DNA of 64,000 bases from Barnesiella viscericola DSM 18177 (GTDB lineage: Bacteria; Bacteroidota; Bacteroidia; Bacteroidales; Barnesiellaceae), in contig NZ_CP007034.1 of NCBI RefSeq assembly GCF_000512915.1, positions 2,916,001 through 2,980,000 of the forward strand, in the 5' to 3' direction. The translations under genes and the position numbers were made by a program. The notes under the pieces are model-generated. The model saw only the letters and a list, made by a program, of their open reading frames with translations, did not search any database and had not been told where the DNA came from. This document shows positions 53,294 through 62,341 of this stretch, piece after piece; the stretch's first letter is position 1; each line of letters begins with the position of its first letter.

Positions 53294-56200
53294 TTATTGC
53301 TCTTTCGGCTCGTCTGGTTTTACGGCCGGTTGCCGTTGCACCGTCGAGACCGAATCGGCAGGTAGAGCAGGTACCGCAGGCATGGTGGTCGGCAGGCTGT
53401 TGCGCACGGAGTCGGTCGGAGCCTGCGCGGGTGTGGCGGGTTGTGCGGCCGGTTGGGCGCTGCGACCGGTATCGGCCGCAGCGGGTCGGGGAGCCCGCCG
53501 GAACAGGTCGACCCAGTTGTTGAAGTCGTGCCGCAACATGATACCCACACCCTGTGTTGTGAGGGCCGACTTGATGTAGTAGTTCTGGTCGTTGTAGTGG
53601 TTGTAGGCTTTGAGCCGTATGGTACCGCTCTTGTTGAGCAGATACTCCAAGTCGAAATCGCCGATGAAGGTATTGTTGTTCATCGTGTTGTCGCGGTACC
53701 CGAAATTGCCGTTGAAAATCAGCCGGTTGTTCAGCAGTTGGCTCGACAGGGCGAGGTCTACCTCCATGTCGGAGAAGTCGCCCTTTTCGCTGCGGAAATT
53801 CGGCGAGATATTCCAGTTGTCACTCAGCTGCCCCAGGATATTCCCCAGCTGCGACGAGAGGGTCGACGAAGCCACCGACACCAGCTCGTTGTTCCGGGTC
53901 TGCCCTATGTTCATGAAGTCGGGGGTGTAGAAGCGGTTCAATGCCAGCAGGTAGATGATTTGTCGGTTCATCATGTCGTTGGTGCTGATGATGCTGCGCA
54001 CCCGGCGGTCCACATCTTGGGTGAGGGTGGGGAAGGCGATGTCGAACGAGAGGTCGGGACGGCGCACGTCGCCCGCCACGTTCAGAATCGTCTGCACCGG
54101 CACGGTGGTGCGGGTCAGCTCCTTGTCGTTGGCAAAGTTCTCGTCGAGGTCGAGCAGGTTGGCCGTGAGCGAGTAGATGGCCGATATGTCGAGATTGGTC
54201 GCCATGGGGTCGCCGTGGAAAGAGACCCGGCTCCCCTCCTTGATGGAGAAGTCGCGGGTGATGATGTCCTGCAAGCTGAAATTGTAGTTCCCCTTTTCCA
54301 GCACGTATGAACCATAGAGTTTCATGTCGTCGTCCATCGAGTTGAATTCCAGTCGGATACTACCCCGTCCGGTTGCCTTGATCATGTCGCCGGTCGATTT
54401 GTCCATGACCAGATTCATGCGGGCCTGGTTGGTCGCCTCGATTTGGAGGTTGAGGGCCAGTATGCTGTTCTCCTGTACGGTCGACTCTTCGAGCATACGG
54501 GCATTGTTCCTGATGGCGATGCTGTCGATTTGGCTCTCCGGGGTCTCGGTAGCCTGTTTGCTCGAATTGGTGAAGGTGATAAAGTCATATTCGCCGGCAG
54601 CTTCCGACCCCGACAGGACGAAGGTAAATTTCGACTGGTCGCCGGTCGACATGTTCACGTCGATTTGGTTGTAGCCCGGTACCCCCTTGATTACGGCCGA
54701 TCCATTGCCATAGATGGTTCCGTAGTAGGTGGGGCTCTGTCGCTCGGTCATGTCGTAGGCCAGGAAGTCGCGGGCATCGGTGATGGAGATGTCGTAGGCG
54801 AGGTCCTTGAAGTTGTGATGCGTGAGCCAGCCCGAGCCTTTGGCCGTGTGGCGCAGCTTGTCGTAGACGGTCACATTGTCGAACCAGATGCGGGTGGGCG
54901 AGAGGTGTATGCTGTCGGAAAGGGTGTAGCGGGTGTTGAGGTACCCGATACCGAAATTGAAATTCTCGACATAGACATCGCCGGTCACATTAAGCGCCTT
55001 GAATCGTCCGTAGAAGTCGATATGCCCACTGCCTACCCCCGAGAGGTCGGTCATCACGGTCTTGACAAAGGGCCGCAGGAAGGCGATGTTCAGCCGGTCG
55101 GGGTCGAACGAGAGGGCCAGCGAGTCGCGTGTGGGGAAGATATAGCCGTCGATGAAGGTCTGTCGTTCCTCCTTGTTCTCGACAAATCCCTTCATGAGAA
55201 TACCCTGGTTGTCGTTGTCCCACATACTGAACAGGTGCAGGTCGCCGAATACCGCATCGTTGTAGGCAAAGTCGGTTACATCGAACTGCTCGGTGCTCAG
55301 TCGGGGGGCGCCGGTGAAGAGGTGGGTGGCCACCAGGTTACCGGTAGCCTGGCCGCCGAACGATACGTGCTTGATGTTGAGTGTGCCGAAGATGTAGTCC
55401 AGGTCCACGTCGTTGAGCTGTATGTTCAGTTCGTCGTCCTCCTGGTCCGAAGCCACTCCGTCGATGAGTATGTACTGTGGAGCGTGCGATATTTCAAAGT
55501 CGTGCACCTCGACGCGTTTGTTGCGTACGGTGAGTTCGGCCGGTTTCATCTGCCAGACGGTATCGTTGAAGATGAGTTTCGAGGGGTTGATTCGGGTATT
55601 TATCAGCAACTCGTTTTCGTCGGGTGTGCGCGAGAACCGGGTCGAGGTGTTCAGCTCGCCGTAGAAGGTCGATTGCGTGTCGTTGTTCCAGTTGAGCACC
55701 AGGTCAAGATTGTCGCGGTGAACTTTGCTGCGCAGGCTCCACGTGGTGCGCACCTGTTTCTTGTTGTAGGTGTTGCTCTCGACCGACAGGAATATGTCGG
55801 TGCTGTCTTGGCGGGCGGTGATGAAGGAGTCTTCGATGTGGCGCCGTTTGTACCAGAGGTGGGGTATCTGTCCCGTGACGAGAGCTGTGCTTTGGCGGCT
55901 GTTCATCTCGCCCTCGATGACGGCCCGGTCGGTGAAGGTGACCGGCAGGTCGAACACCTGGGCCATGTGCATGTTGGGCTCGATGGTAAATCGGAATTTG
56001 AAATCGTTGAGCGGAATCTGCTCCTCCCGGATCTGTTTCTTCTTACTCTTTTTCTGTCGGTTGTTGAGGGGTGCCTCTTCGGATTGGGGCATGAGCGAAG
56101 GCAGAGCCTGGGTAATGAGGCGTTGCAACGACTGTTTCAGAGTCGAGAAGTGGTAGTCGCCCTCAATCCAGCCGTTGAGGTAGTCTGAGGTGACAGCTAT

Positions 56201-58000
56201 ACTCTTGGGCGTTTGGCGATTGTGCGCCTCGATGCTCAGTCGGTCGAGTTTGAAGATGTCGTTGGGCTGGGTGAAGGTGAGGCTGTCGAGTGTCACCGCC
56301 CCCTCGGCGTTGTCGAGGCTGTTGCCGGTAAACTGAGCCGTGACGTTGAATCCCAGTTTGGAGCTTTCGTACCGGGGCATGAGCCGCAGTTCGGCCACGT
56401 TGATGTCGCGGGCCTGCACGGTGAGGTCAAACTCCGATTCCTGGCGGTTCAGCCAGGCAAATCCCTCGACCTGTACCCGGCCGTTCGGGTCGTCGATGCG
56501 GGCCATGCCGTTGTAGCGGTTGTCGCCGAACTCGCCGTTGAGGGTTATGTTTTCATACGGGTAGCCCTTGTATTCAAAATAGTTAACCGTTCCCGCCAGT
56601 TCGCCCGAGGGTGCCCGGTAGCGGTTTTTGCGGCTGTCGAGTTCTATCTTGAAGACGATTTCGCCGTATGGATTCCCCTCGGCAAAGAGCCCGTTCAAAT
56701 TGAATTTTTGCGTCTCGATAAGGCCCGAATAGTGTACCGACCCCGGGGTTTGACTCTGCTCGATGGCCACGTCGGAGTGAATGGTACCCAGGTCGGTGGT
56801 GAGGGTGCCGCAAGCCGTGAGGTCGCGGTGTCGGTTGGTGATGTCGCCGTTGAACCGCACGTTGCCCAACCGGGAGATGATTTGGCGCTGTTCGCCGGTG
56901 AGCGCGGGTATCTTGGGTAGAATAGCTTCTATCCCCTCGGCCGAAGCGTTGACCGTAATCGGGGCGCACACGATGCTGCGGTTGGCGGCATCGGTTATCC
57001 GTTTGACGGCGATTTGGCTGTGGGTGGTGATACTCCCTTGTCCGAAATCAAAATCGAAGGTGTGGACGTAGAAGTTGTTGGGGGTCCCCGACAGGTGTAC
57101 CGTGAGGTCGGCCGTGGTCTCTATCTCGTCGAGCAGCGGGACGAAGGGGGCAATGTCGGGGAGCGATACCCGGGCATGCGGTATTTGCAGCGAGAAGCGG
57201 GTTTCGTTGAGAATCCGTTCGGTCGAGAGTGAGTCGGGCAGATTGGCTGTCAAGGGTTTTATCTCGATATGGCTGCCCGGCAGTTGTATCTTGAAATCGC
57301 TGAGTTGAGCCTGTTGCCGGTTGGCCTCGACCTTGAATTGCAGACGATTGAGCGAGAAACCCGACCGCTCGTCGAAGGCCAGCCGCTTGATCGACACATT
57401 CACCGAGTCGCCGGTGAACGACTTGATGGAGAGTTTCGACAAGAGGTTTTTTACCTCGATGTGGTGTGGGTCGAATCGTCCCGGCTCGGCCGGCGCCGCC
57501 GACAGCAGGTCGTAGCGTATCTTGCCGCGGCGAACGATGGCGTTGTTTATCTTGAACTTGATTTTCTCTTTGGGCTTGTCCGAGTTGCTTTTGAAGGCGT
57601 CGATGACAAATTGCAGGTTGGTTGTCGTGTCGGGAGTGGCCCGGGTGATGCGGGCGTCGAGCCCGAAGAGCTGGATATTGGTGAAGACCAGCTCTTTGTC
57701 AAAGATGAGATTGGAGAGGGCGATGCCCGCCGCCACCTTGTTGGCATAGAGCAGCGTGTCGCCTTTCAGGTCGGGGAGGCAGACCCCGAAGAGTTCGAGC
57801 TTGTTGAAGGGCGAGAACTGTATGCGGTCGATAGATACGGGGCTACCCAGCAGGGTCGACAGCTCCTTCACCCCGGTCTGCCTCGCCCGGTCCTGTATGC
57901 CGGGGACAGAGAGCAGGATATAAGAAAGCGTGTATATCGCTATGACAGAAATGATAACGATATGCACGAATAACCGAAATGCCCTGTAGAATTTCCTCAT
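53294..58000 (-). CDS. TamB-like translocation/assembly protein
   Basis: The 1568-aa protein has an N-terminal membrane helix (about 11-33, LFVHIVIISVIAIYTLSYIL), a very long beta-strand-rich middle as in AsmA/TamB lipid-bridge proteins, and a DUF490 (TamB) C-terminal domain (about 1200-1480, with RGSIRLEFNSMDDDMKLYGS and TILNVAGDVRRPDLSFDIAF). The extreme C-terminus is a Pro/Ala-rich tail. Such proteins span the periplasm and help outer-membrane protein or lipid transport. It is divergent from tsaD. Confidence 0.85.
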   Translation of the reverse strand: MRKFYRAFRLFVHIVIISVIAIYTLSYILLSVPGIQDRARQTGVKELSTLLGSPVSIDRIQFSPFNKLELFGVCLPDLKGDTLLYANKVAAGIALSNLIFDKELVFTNIQLFGLDARITRATPDTTTNLQFVIDAFKSNSDKPKEKIKFKINNAIVRRGKIRYDLLSAAPAEPGRFDPHHIEVKNLLSKLSIKSFTGDSVNVSIKRLAFDERSGFSLNRLQFKVEANRQQAQLSDFKIQLPGSHIEIKPLTANLPDSLSTERILNETRFSLQIPHARVSLPDIAPFVPLLDEIETTADLTVHLSGTPNNFYVHTFDFDFGQGSITTHSQIAVKRITDAANRSIVCAPITVNASAEGIEAILPKIPALTGEQRQIISRLGNVRFNGDITNRHRDLTACGTLTTDLGTIHSDVAIEQSQTPGSVHYSGLIETQKFNLNGLFAEGNPYGEIVFKIELDSRKNRYRAPSGELAGTVNYFEYKGYPYENITLNGEFGDNRYNGMARIDDPNGRVQVEGFAWLNRQESEFDLTVQARDINVAELRLMPRYESSKLGFNVTAQFTGNSLDNAEGAVTLDSLTFTQPNDIFKLDRLSIEAHNRQTPKSIAVTSDYLNGWIEGDYHFSTLKQSLQRLITQALPSLMPQSEEAPLNNRQKKSKKKQIREEQIPLNDFKFRFTIEPNMHMAQVFDLPVTFTDRAVIEGEMNSRQSTALVTGQIPHLWYKRRHIEDSFITARQDSTDIFLSVESNTYNKKQVRTTWSLRSKVHRDNLDLVLNWNNDTQSTFYGELNTSTRFSRTPDENELLINTRINPSKLIFNDTVWQMKPAELTVRNKRVEVHDFEISHAPQYILIDGVASDQEDDELNIQLNDVDLDYIFGTLNIKHVSFGGQATGNLVATHLFTGAPRLSTEQFDVTDFAYNDAVFGDLHLFSMWDNDNQGILMKGFVENKEERQTFIDGYIFPTRDSLALSFDPDRLNIAFLRPFVKTVMTDLSGVGSGHIDFYGRFKALNVTGDVYVENFNFGIGYLNTRYTLSDSIHLSPTRIWFDNVTVYDKLRHTAKGSGWLTHHNFKDLAYDISITDARDFLAYDMTERQSPTYYGTIYGNGSAVIKGVPGYNQIDVNMSTGDQSKFTFVLSGSEAAGEYDFITFTNSSKQATETPESQIDSIAIRNNARMLEESTVQENSILALNLQIEATNQARMNLVMDKSTGDMIKATGRGSIRLEFNSMDDDMKLYGSYVLEKGNYNFSLQDIITRDFSIKEGSRVSFHGDPMATNLDISAIYSLTANLLDLDENFANDKELTRTTVPVQTILNVAGDVRRPDLSFDIAFPTLTQDVDRRVRSIISTNDMMNRQIIYLLALNRFYTPDFMNIGQTRNNELVSVASSTLSSQLGNILGQLSDNWNISPNFRSEKGDFSDMEVDLALSSQLLNNRLIFNGNFGYRDNTMNNNTFIGDFDLEYLLNKSGTIRLKAYNHYNDQNYYIKSALTTQGVGIMLRHDFNNWVDLFRRAPRPAAADTGRSAQPAAQPATPAQAPTDSVRNSLPTTMPAVPALPADSVSTVQRQPAVKPDEPKEQ

Positions 58001-58119
58001 ATTTAAAACGATACAAAAATAGTGTATCCTTTTGAAAGTTTCGACAGAATCGCCTCTTTTCTTTTGGGCGGCGGTATGAAAAAAAATGTAAAGGCAGCCG
58101 CTTTTTGGTTATAAATATG

Positions 58120-58127
58120 TACTTTTG
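58120..58127 (+). promoter_or_regulatory. Promoter -7 element for tsaD
   Basis: TACTTTTG fits TAnnTTTG, 42 nt before the tsaD ATG. A -33 TTG at the usual spacing was not found. Confidence 0.5.
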
Positions 58128-58169
58128 CACACCTATAAAGAACGACAAGAAAGATAAACGAATACGGAT

Positions 58170-59189
58170 ATGAGTGTAACGATTTTAGGCATAGAATCGT
58201 CGTGCGACGATACCTCGGCGGCGGTGATTCGCGACGAAGTGATGTTGTCGAACGTGATTGCCAGCCAGGCCGTGCACGAAGCCTACGGCGGGGTGGTCCC
58301 CGAGCTGGCTTCGCGGGCTCATCAGCAAAATATCATACCGGTGGTTTCCGAAGCCTTGAAGCGGGCAGGTGTCAAACCCGAAGAGCTGAATGCGGTGGCC
58401 TTCACCCGCGGTCCCGGTCTGATGGGGTCGCTGCTGGTAGGCACCTCGTTTGCCAAGGGATTCACCACGGCGCTCAACATTCCGCTGGTCGACGTGAACC
58501 ACTTGCAGGCTCATGTGATGGCGCATTTCATCAAGCGCTCGCCCGACGACAATACGCGGCCTCCCTTCCCCTTTCTGTGTCTGCTTGTATCGGGCGGTAA
58601 TTCGCAGATTATCAAGGTTGAGGCCTATAACAAGATGTCGGTTATCGGGCAGACCATCGACGATGCCGCCGGCGAGGCCTTCGACAAGTGTGCCAAGGTG
58701 ATGGGCCTTTCCTATCCGGGCGGGCCTATTGTCGACCGCCTGGCCAAGGAGGGCAACCCCAAGGCCTTCGCGCTGAACAAGCCGCATATCCCGGGACTCG
58801 ATTACAGTTTCAGCGGGTTGAAAACCTCGTTCCTCTATCTGTTGCGAGACCGGGTGAAGGAGGATCCCGATTTCATCGAAAAAAACAAGAACGACCTGTG
58901 CGCCTCGTTGCAGGCCACGATTGTGGATATACTCATGGACAAGCTCTACAAGGCCGTGAAACAGACCGGCATCAAACACGTGGCCGTGGCTGGTGGCGTG
59001 TCGGCCAACTCGGCCGTGCGGGGTGCCTTCGAGGAGTATGCCCGCCGCTATGGCTGGACGGTCTATCTGCCGCTCCTTTCGTTCACGACCGACAATGCGG
59101 CCATGGTGGCCATTACAGGTTATTACAAATATCTGGACAAAGAGTTTTGCAGCATCGAAAAGGCCCCCTTTGCCCGGGTGGAATTATAA
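58170..59189 (+). CDS. tsaD: tRNA threonylcarbamoyladenosine transferase TsaD
   Basis: TsaD transfers the threonylcarbamoyl group to A37 of tRNAs reading ANN codons. The 339-aa protein has the ASKHA-fold phosphate motif GIESSCDDTSAAV, the metal-binding H-x3-H in VNHLQAHVMAHF, and GVSANSAVR. It precedes cinA by 13 nt. Confidence 0.96.
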   Translation: MSVTILGIESSCDDTSAAVIRDEVMLSNVIASQAVHEAYGGVVPELASRAHQQNIIPVVSEALKRAGVKPEELNAVAFTRGPGLMGSLLVGTSFAKGFTTALNIPLVDVNHLQAHVMAHFIKRSPDDNTRPPFPFLCLLVSGGNSQIIKVEAYNKMSVIGQTIDDAAGEAFDKCAKVMGLSYPGGPIVDRLAKEGNPKAFALNKPHIPGLDYSFSGLKTSFLYLLRDRVKEDPDFIEKNKNDLCASLQATIVDILMDKLYKAVKQTGIKHVAVAGGVSANSAVRGAFEEYARRYGWTVYLPLLSFTTDNAAMVAITGYYKYLDKEFCSIEKAPFARVEL

Positions 59190-59202
59190 AGAGGCTTGAA
59201 AC

Positions 59203-60444
59203 ATGAATGTCGAGATTATTGTCATCGGTGACGAATTGCTGATAGGGCAGGTTACCGATACCAACTCGGGGTGGATTGCCCGCGAGTTGAATCATGTGGG
59301 GTGGGAGGTCACCGAGATTACCACCGTGAGAGACCGGGAGCGCGAGATTACCGACGCACTCGACAGCTCGTTTGCCCGGGTCGACGTGGTGTTGATGACC
59401 GGTGGTCTGGGCCCGACCAAAGACGATATTACCAAGCAGACCCTCTGCCGCTATTTCGGTGGGAAGCTGGTCTTCGACGAGTCGGTGTATGCCAATGTCG
59501 AGGCTATTTTTGCCCGTCGCCATTTGTCGATGAATGCGTCGACCCACGACCAGGCCTATGTGCCCGATGTCTGTACCGTCATACAGAACCCCGTGGGCAC
59601 GGCCCCCGTCATGTGGTTCGAGCGCGAGGGGAAGGTGCTGGTTTCGATGCCGGGAGTCCCCTCCGAGATGAAGACGGTGATGCAGGAGACCGTTATCAAT
59701 CGGCTGCGCCAACATTTCCGCGACCACTCAGCCATCTTGCACCGCACCTGTCTGGTCAAGGACTTTACCGAGTCGCGCCTCTCCGAGTCGCTGACCGATT
59801 TTGAGAAGCAACTGCCCGCCTGCATCAAGTTGGCCTACCTGCCCACGCCGGGTGTCATACGTCTGCGGTTGACGGCACGGGGCGATGACGAAGCACAGTT
59901 GCAGCCACTTGTCGATGGTGAGTTTGCCAAGTTGAAGGCGCTGCTGGGCGAACATCTCTTTTGCGATGTCGACGCTACGCTGGCCGGTGCGTTGGGGCGG
60001 ATTCTGGCCCGTCGGGGCGAGACCCTGGCTACGGCCGAGAGCTGCACGGGTGGAAATATCGCACACGAAATCACTCGGGTGGCTGGCAGTTCGGTCTATT
60101 TTAAAGGTAGCGTGGTGGCCTACTCCAACGAGGTGAAGGAGCATGTGCTGCACGTATCGTCCCAGACCCTTGAACAGTGCGGCGCCGTCAGTCGCGAAAC
60201 GGTGTTGCAGATGACCGCCGGCGTGCAGCGTCTGCTGTCGACCCATTGCGCGATAGCCACTTCGGGCATTGCCGGGCCGGGCGGAGGCAGTGCCGAGAAA
60301 CCTGTGGGGACGGTGTGGATTGCCGTGCGCTATGGCGAGCGAGACCGGGCCGAGTGCTTCCACTTCGGGGGCGATCGCGAACAGGTCATAGCCCGGGCCA
60401 CGCAATCGGCTCTGCTCATGCTGGTTCAACTCCTGACCGAGTAG
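59203..60444 (+). CDS. cinA: CinA-family protein (nicotinamide-nucleotide amidase type)
   Basis: The 413-aa protein has an N-terminal MoaB/MogA-like domain (GDELLIGQVTDTNSGWIARE, GGLGPTKDDITK) and a C-terminal CinA domain (ATAESCTGGNIAHEITRVAG, then TSGIAGPGGGSAEKPVGTVW). The C-terminal domain deamidates NMN in pyridine-nucleotide salvage; the N-terminal domain is linked to ADP-ribose pyrophosphatase activity. It is probably co-transcribed with tsaD. Confidence 0.93.
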   Translation: MNVEIIVIGDELLIGQVTDTNSGWIARELNHVGWEVTEITTVRDREREITDALDSSFARVDVVLMTGGLGPTKDDITKQTLCRYFGGKLVFDESVYANVEAIFARRHLSMNASTHDQAYVPDVCTVIQNPVGTAPVMWFEREGKVLVSMPGVPSEMKTVMQETVINRLRQHFRDHSAILHRTCLVKDFTESRLSESLTDFEKQLPACIKLAYLPTPGVIRLRLTARGDDEAQLQPLVDGEFAKLKALLGEHLFCDVDATLAGALGRILARRGETLATAESCTGGNIAHEITRVAGSSVYFKGSVVAYSNEVKEHVLHVSSQTLEQCGAVSRETVLQMTAGVQRLLSTHCAIATSGIAGPGGGSAEKPVGTVWIAVRYGERDRAECFHFGGDREQVIARATQSALLMLVQLLTE

Positions 60445-60566
60445 AGCATGATGAAAAAAGTTCCTATTTTAATCGCCTAAAAATTTGGAACCTATTCTTA
60501 AAATGCTTTACTTTGCACTCTGTTTGCGAAAGCAGTAAGAAAAAACAAATAAAATAATAGATAGCG

Positions 60567-60821
60567 ATGTCAAAGATTTGTCAAATTACAGGGAAAAAAG
60601 CAATGGTTGGCAACAACGTTTCGCACTCGAAAAGAAGAACGAAAAGAAAATTCAATGTCAACCTCTTTACGAAGAAATTTTATTGGGTAGAGCAGGATTG
60701 CTGGATTACGCTCACACTGTCGGCTGCCGGTCTTCGTACAATCAATAAAATGGGATTAGATGCAGCTATCAAGCAAGCTGCCGGAAATGGTTATTTAACG
60801 GAAGTAAAAATGTTGTATTAA
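60567..60821 (+). CDS. rpmB: Ribosomal protein bL28
   Basis: The 84-aa protein starts [20 protein letters not shown] and has the basic [18 protein letters not shown] segment of bL28. It leads a ribosomal operon with rpmG and the DUF4295 gene. The 120-nt leader has short inverted GTTCC/GGAAC words (about 60466-60491) and a near-consensus TTACTTTG (60509-60516). Confidence 0.96.
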   Translation: MSKICQITGKKAMVGNNVSHSKRRTKRKFNVNLFTKKFYWVEQDCWITLTLSAAGLRTINKMGLDAAIKQAAGNGYLTEVKMLY

Positions 60822-60824
60822 GAT

Positions 60825-61013
60825 ATGGCAAAGAAAGCAAAAGGTAATCGCGTTCAAGTGATCCTCGAATGCACGGAACACAAGGCTAGTGGTATGCCGG
60901 GAACATCGCGTTATATTACCACCAAAAACAGAAAAAATACCACAGAGCGTTTGGAGTTGAAAAAATACAACCCCATTCTGAAAAGAGTTACTGTTCACAA
61001 AGAAATAAAATAA
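60825..61013 (+). CDS. rpmG: Ribosomal protein bL33
   Basis: The 62-aa protein is bL33 ([20 protein letters not shown], then [20 protein letters not shown]). It lacks the two CxxC zinc pairs of the zinc-binding form, leaving a single Cys, so it is the C-minus type. It starts 3 nt after rpmB. Confidence 0.95.
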   Translation: MAKKAKGNRVQVILECTEHKASGMPGTSRYITTKNRKNTTERLELKKYNPILKRVTVHKEIK

Positions 61014-61027
61014 GGAAGGATTGAACC

Positions 61028-61180
61028 ATGGCAAAGAAAACAGTTGCATCGTTGCAAAAAGGCGAAGGCCGTACTTATTCCAAAGTGATTAAAATGGTGA
61101 AATCGCCGAAAACGGGTGCCTACACCTTCCAAGAGGAAATGGTACCTAACGACTCGGTGAAAGACGTACTGAATAAGTAA
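61028..61180 (+). CDS. DUF4295 small basic protein
   Basis: The 50-aa protein (MAKKTVASLQKGEGRTYSKV, ending NDSVKDVLNK) starts 14 nt after rpmG, preceded by AAGGA. This short gene follows rpmG in many Bacteroidota. It is probably a ribosome-associated protein specific to the phylum; the exact role is not known to me from sequence. Confidence 0.9.
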   Translation: MAKKTVASLQKGEGRTYSKVIKMVKSPKTGAYTFQEEMVPNDSVKDVLNK

Positions 61181-61202
61181 GTCATAATTAGCGCAATATA
61201 AA

Positions 61203-61243
61203 GAAAACTTTCTTATACAAAATGTGTAAGGAAGTTTTTTTTT
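61203..61243 (+). terminator. Terminator of the rpmB operon
   Basis: AACTTTCTTATACA pairs with TGTGTAAGGAAGTT around AAA, allowing G:T pairs, followed by a T-run. Confidence 0.8.
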
Positions 61244-61258
61244 ACCATCATAATTTTA

Positions 61259-61266
61259 TAGCTTTG
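61259..61266 (+). promoter_or_regulatory. Promoter -7 element for ftsY
   Basis: TAGCTTTG fits TAnnTTTG, 46 nt before the ftsY ATG. Confidence 0.5.
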
Positions 61267-61312
61267 CATAACGTGCGGGTACTCTGTACGACGACCTATT
61301 AAAAATTCATAT

Positions 61313-62266
61313 ATGGGATTATTCGATTTCTTTTCAAAAGAAAAAAAAGAGACCCTCGACAAAGGTCTCTCCAAAACCAAAGAGGGTGTGTTTTCCAAAT
61401 TGGCCCGTATCGTTGCCGGTAAATCGCAGGTCGACGATGCTATTCTGGACGACTTGGAAGAGGTACTCATCACCTCGGACGTGGGCGTAGAGACTACGCT
61501 GCGCATCATCGAACGGATAGAGAAACGGGTGGCTCGCGACAAATACATCAATACCAACGAGTTGAACCGCATTCTGCGAGAGGAAATCACGGCGCTGTTG
61601 ACCGAAAACGGCGTGGAGGAGTCGGGCGAGTTTACCGTCCCGGCCGACAAGAAACCCTATGTGATTATGGTCGTGGGGGTGAACGGCGTGGGCAAGACCA
61701 CCACCATTGGCAAGTTGGCCTATCAGTACAAGAAGCGGGGTTACAGTGTCTACCTGGGTGCCGCCGACACGTTCAGAGCCGCAGCTGTCGAGCAGCTGAT
61801 GATCTGGGGCGAACGGGTAGGGGTGCCTGTGGTGAAGCAGAAGATGGGTGCCGACCCGGCATCGGTAGCCTTCGATACCCTCAGTTCGGCCAAGGTCAAC
61901 CAGGCCGACGTGGTGATTATCGACACCGCCGGCCGTCTGCACAACAAGTTGAACCTGATGAACGAGCTCACCAAAATCAAGAAGGTGATGGAGAAGATTG
62001 TACCCGGAGCTCCGCACGAGGTGCTGCTGGTACTCGACGGCTCTACGGGACAGAATGCCTTTGAGCAGGCCAAGCAGTTTACGGCTGCCACCGAGGTGAA
62101 CGAGCTGGCCATCACCAAGCTCGACGGCACGGCCAAGGGAGGTGTGGTCATCGGCATATCGGACCACTTCAAGATTCCCGTCAAGTATATCGGCCTGGGC
62201 GAAGGCCTGGAAGATTTGCAGGTATTCCGCCGGAAAGAGTTTGTCGACTCCCTGTTTGGTGATTGA
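61313..62266 (+). CDS. ftsY: Signal recognition particle receptor FtsY
   Basis: FtsY is the membrane-linked GTPase receptor for Ffh-bound ribosomes. The 317-aa protein has a short N-terminal FFSKEKKETLDKGLSKTKEG helix, the N domain and the G domain (P-loop GVNGVGKTTT near 122, ADTFRAAA, DTAGRLHN, TKLDGTAKGG). It lacks the long acidic A domain seen in enterobacteria, normal for this phylum. Confidence 0.95.
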   Translation: MGLFDFFSKEKKETLDKGLSKTKEGVFSKLARIVAGKSQVDDAILDDLEEVLITSDVGVETTLRIIERIEKRVARDKYINTNELNRILREEITALLTENGVEESGEFTVPADKKPYVIMVVGVNGVGKTTTIGKLAYQYKKRGYSVYLGAADTFRAAAVEQLMIWGERVGVPVVKQKMGADPASVAFDTLSSAKVNQADVVIIDTAGRLHNKLNLMNELTKIKKVMEKIVPGAPHEVLLVLDGSTGQNAFEQAKQFTAATEVNELAITKLDGTAKGGVVIGISDHFKIPVKYIGLGEGLEDLQVFRRKEFVDSLFGD

Positions 62267-62285
62267 TTTTTCAACAATGTATTTG

Positions 62286-62328
62286 CGGCTGGGGAGTCGG
62301 GTGCCGACTCTCGTAGCCGTTTTTTTTC
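62286..62328 (+). terminator. Terminator of ftsY
   Basis: Nested stems CGGCT/AGCCG and GAGTCGG/CCGACTC are followed by eight T's, immediately before rimO. Confidence 0.85.
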
Positions 62329-62341
62329 ATGTAATGTCAAG

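Noticed and set aside
54443-56188. 581-codon plus-strand frame opposite the tamB-like gene
   Set aside because: It is antisense to an uninterrupted 1568-codon gene with clear TamB features; composition is that of a shadow frame.
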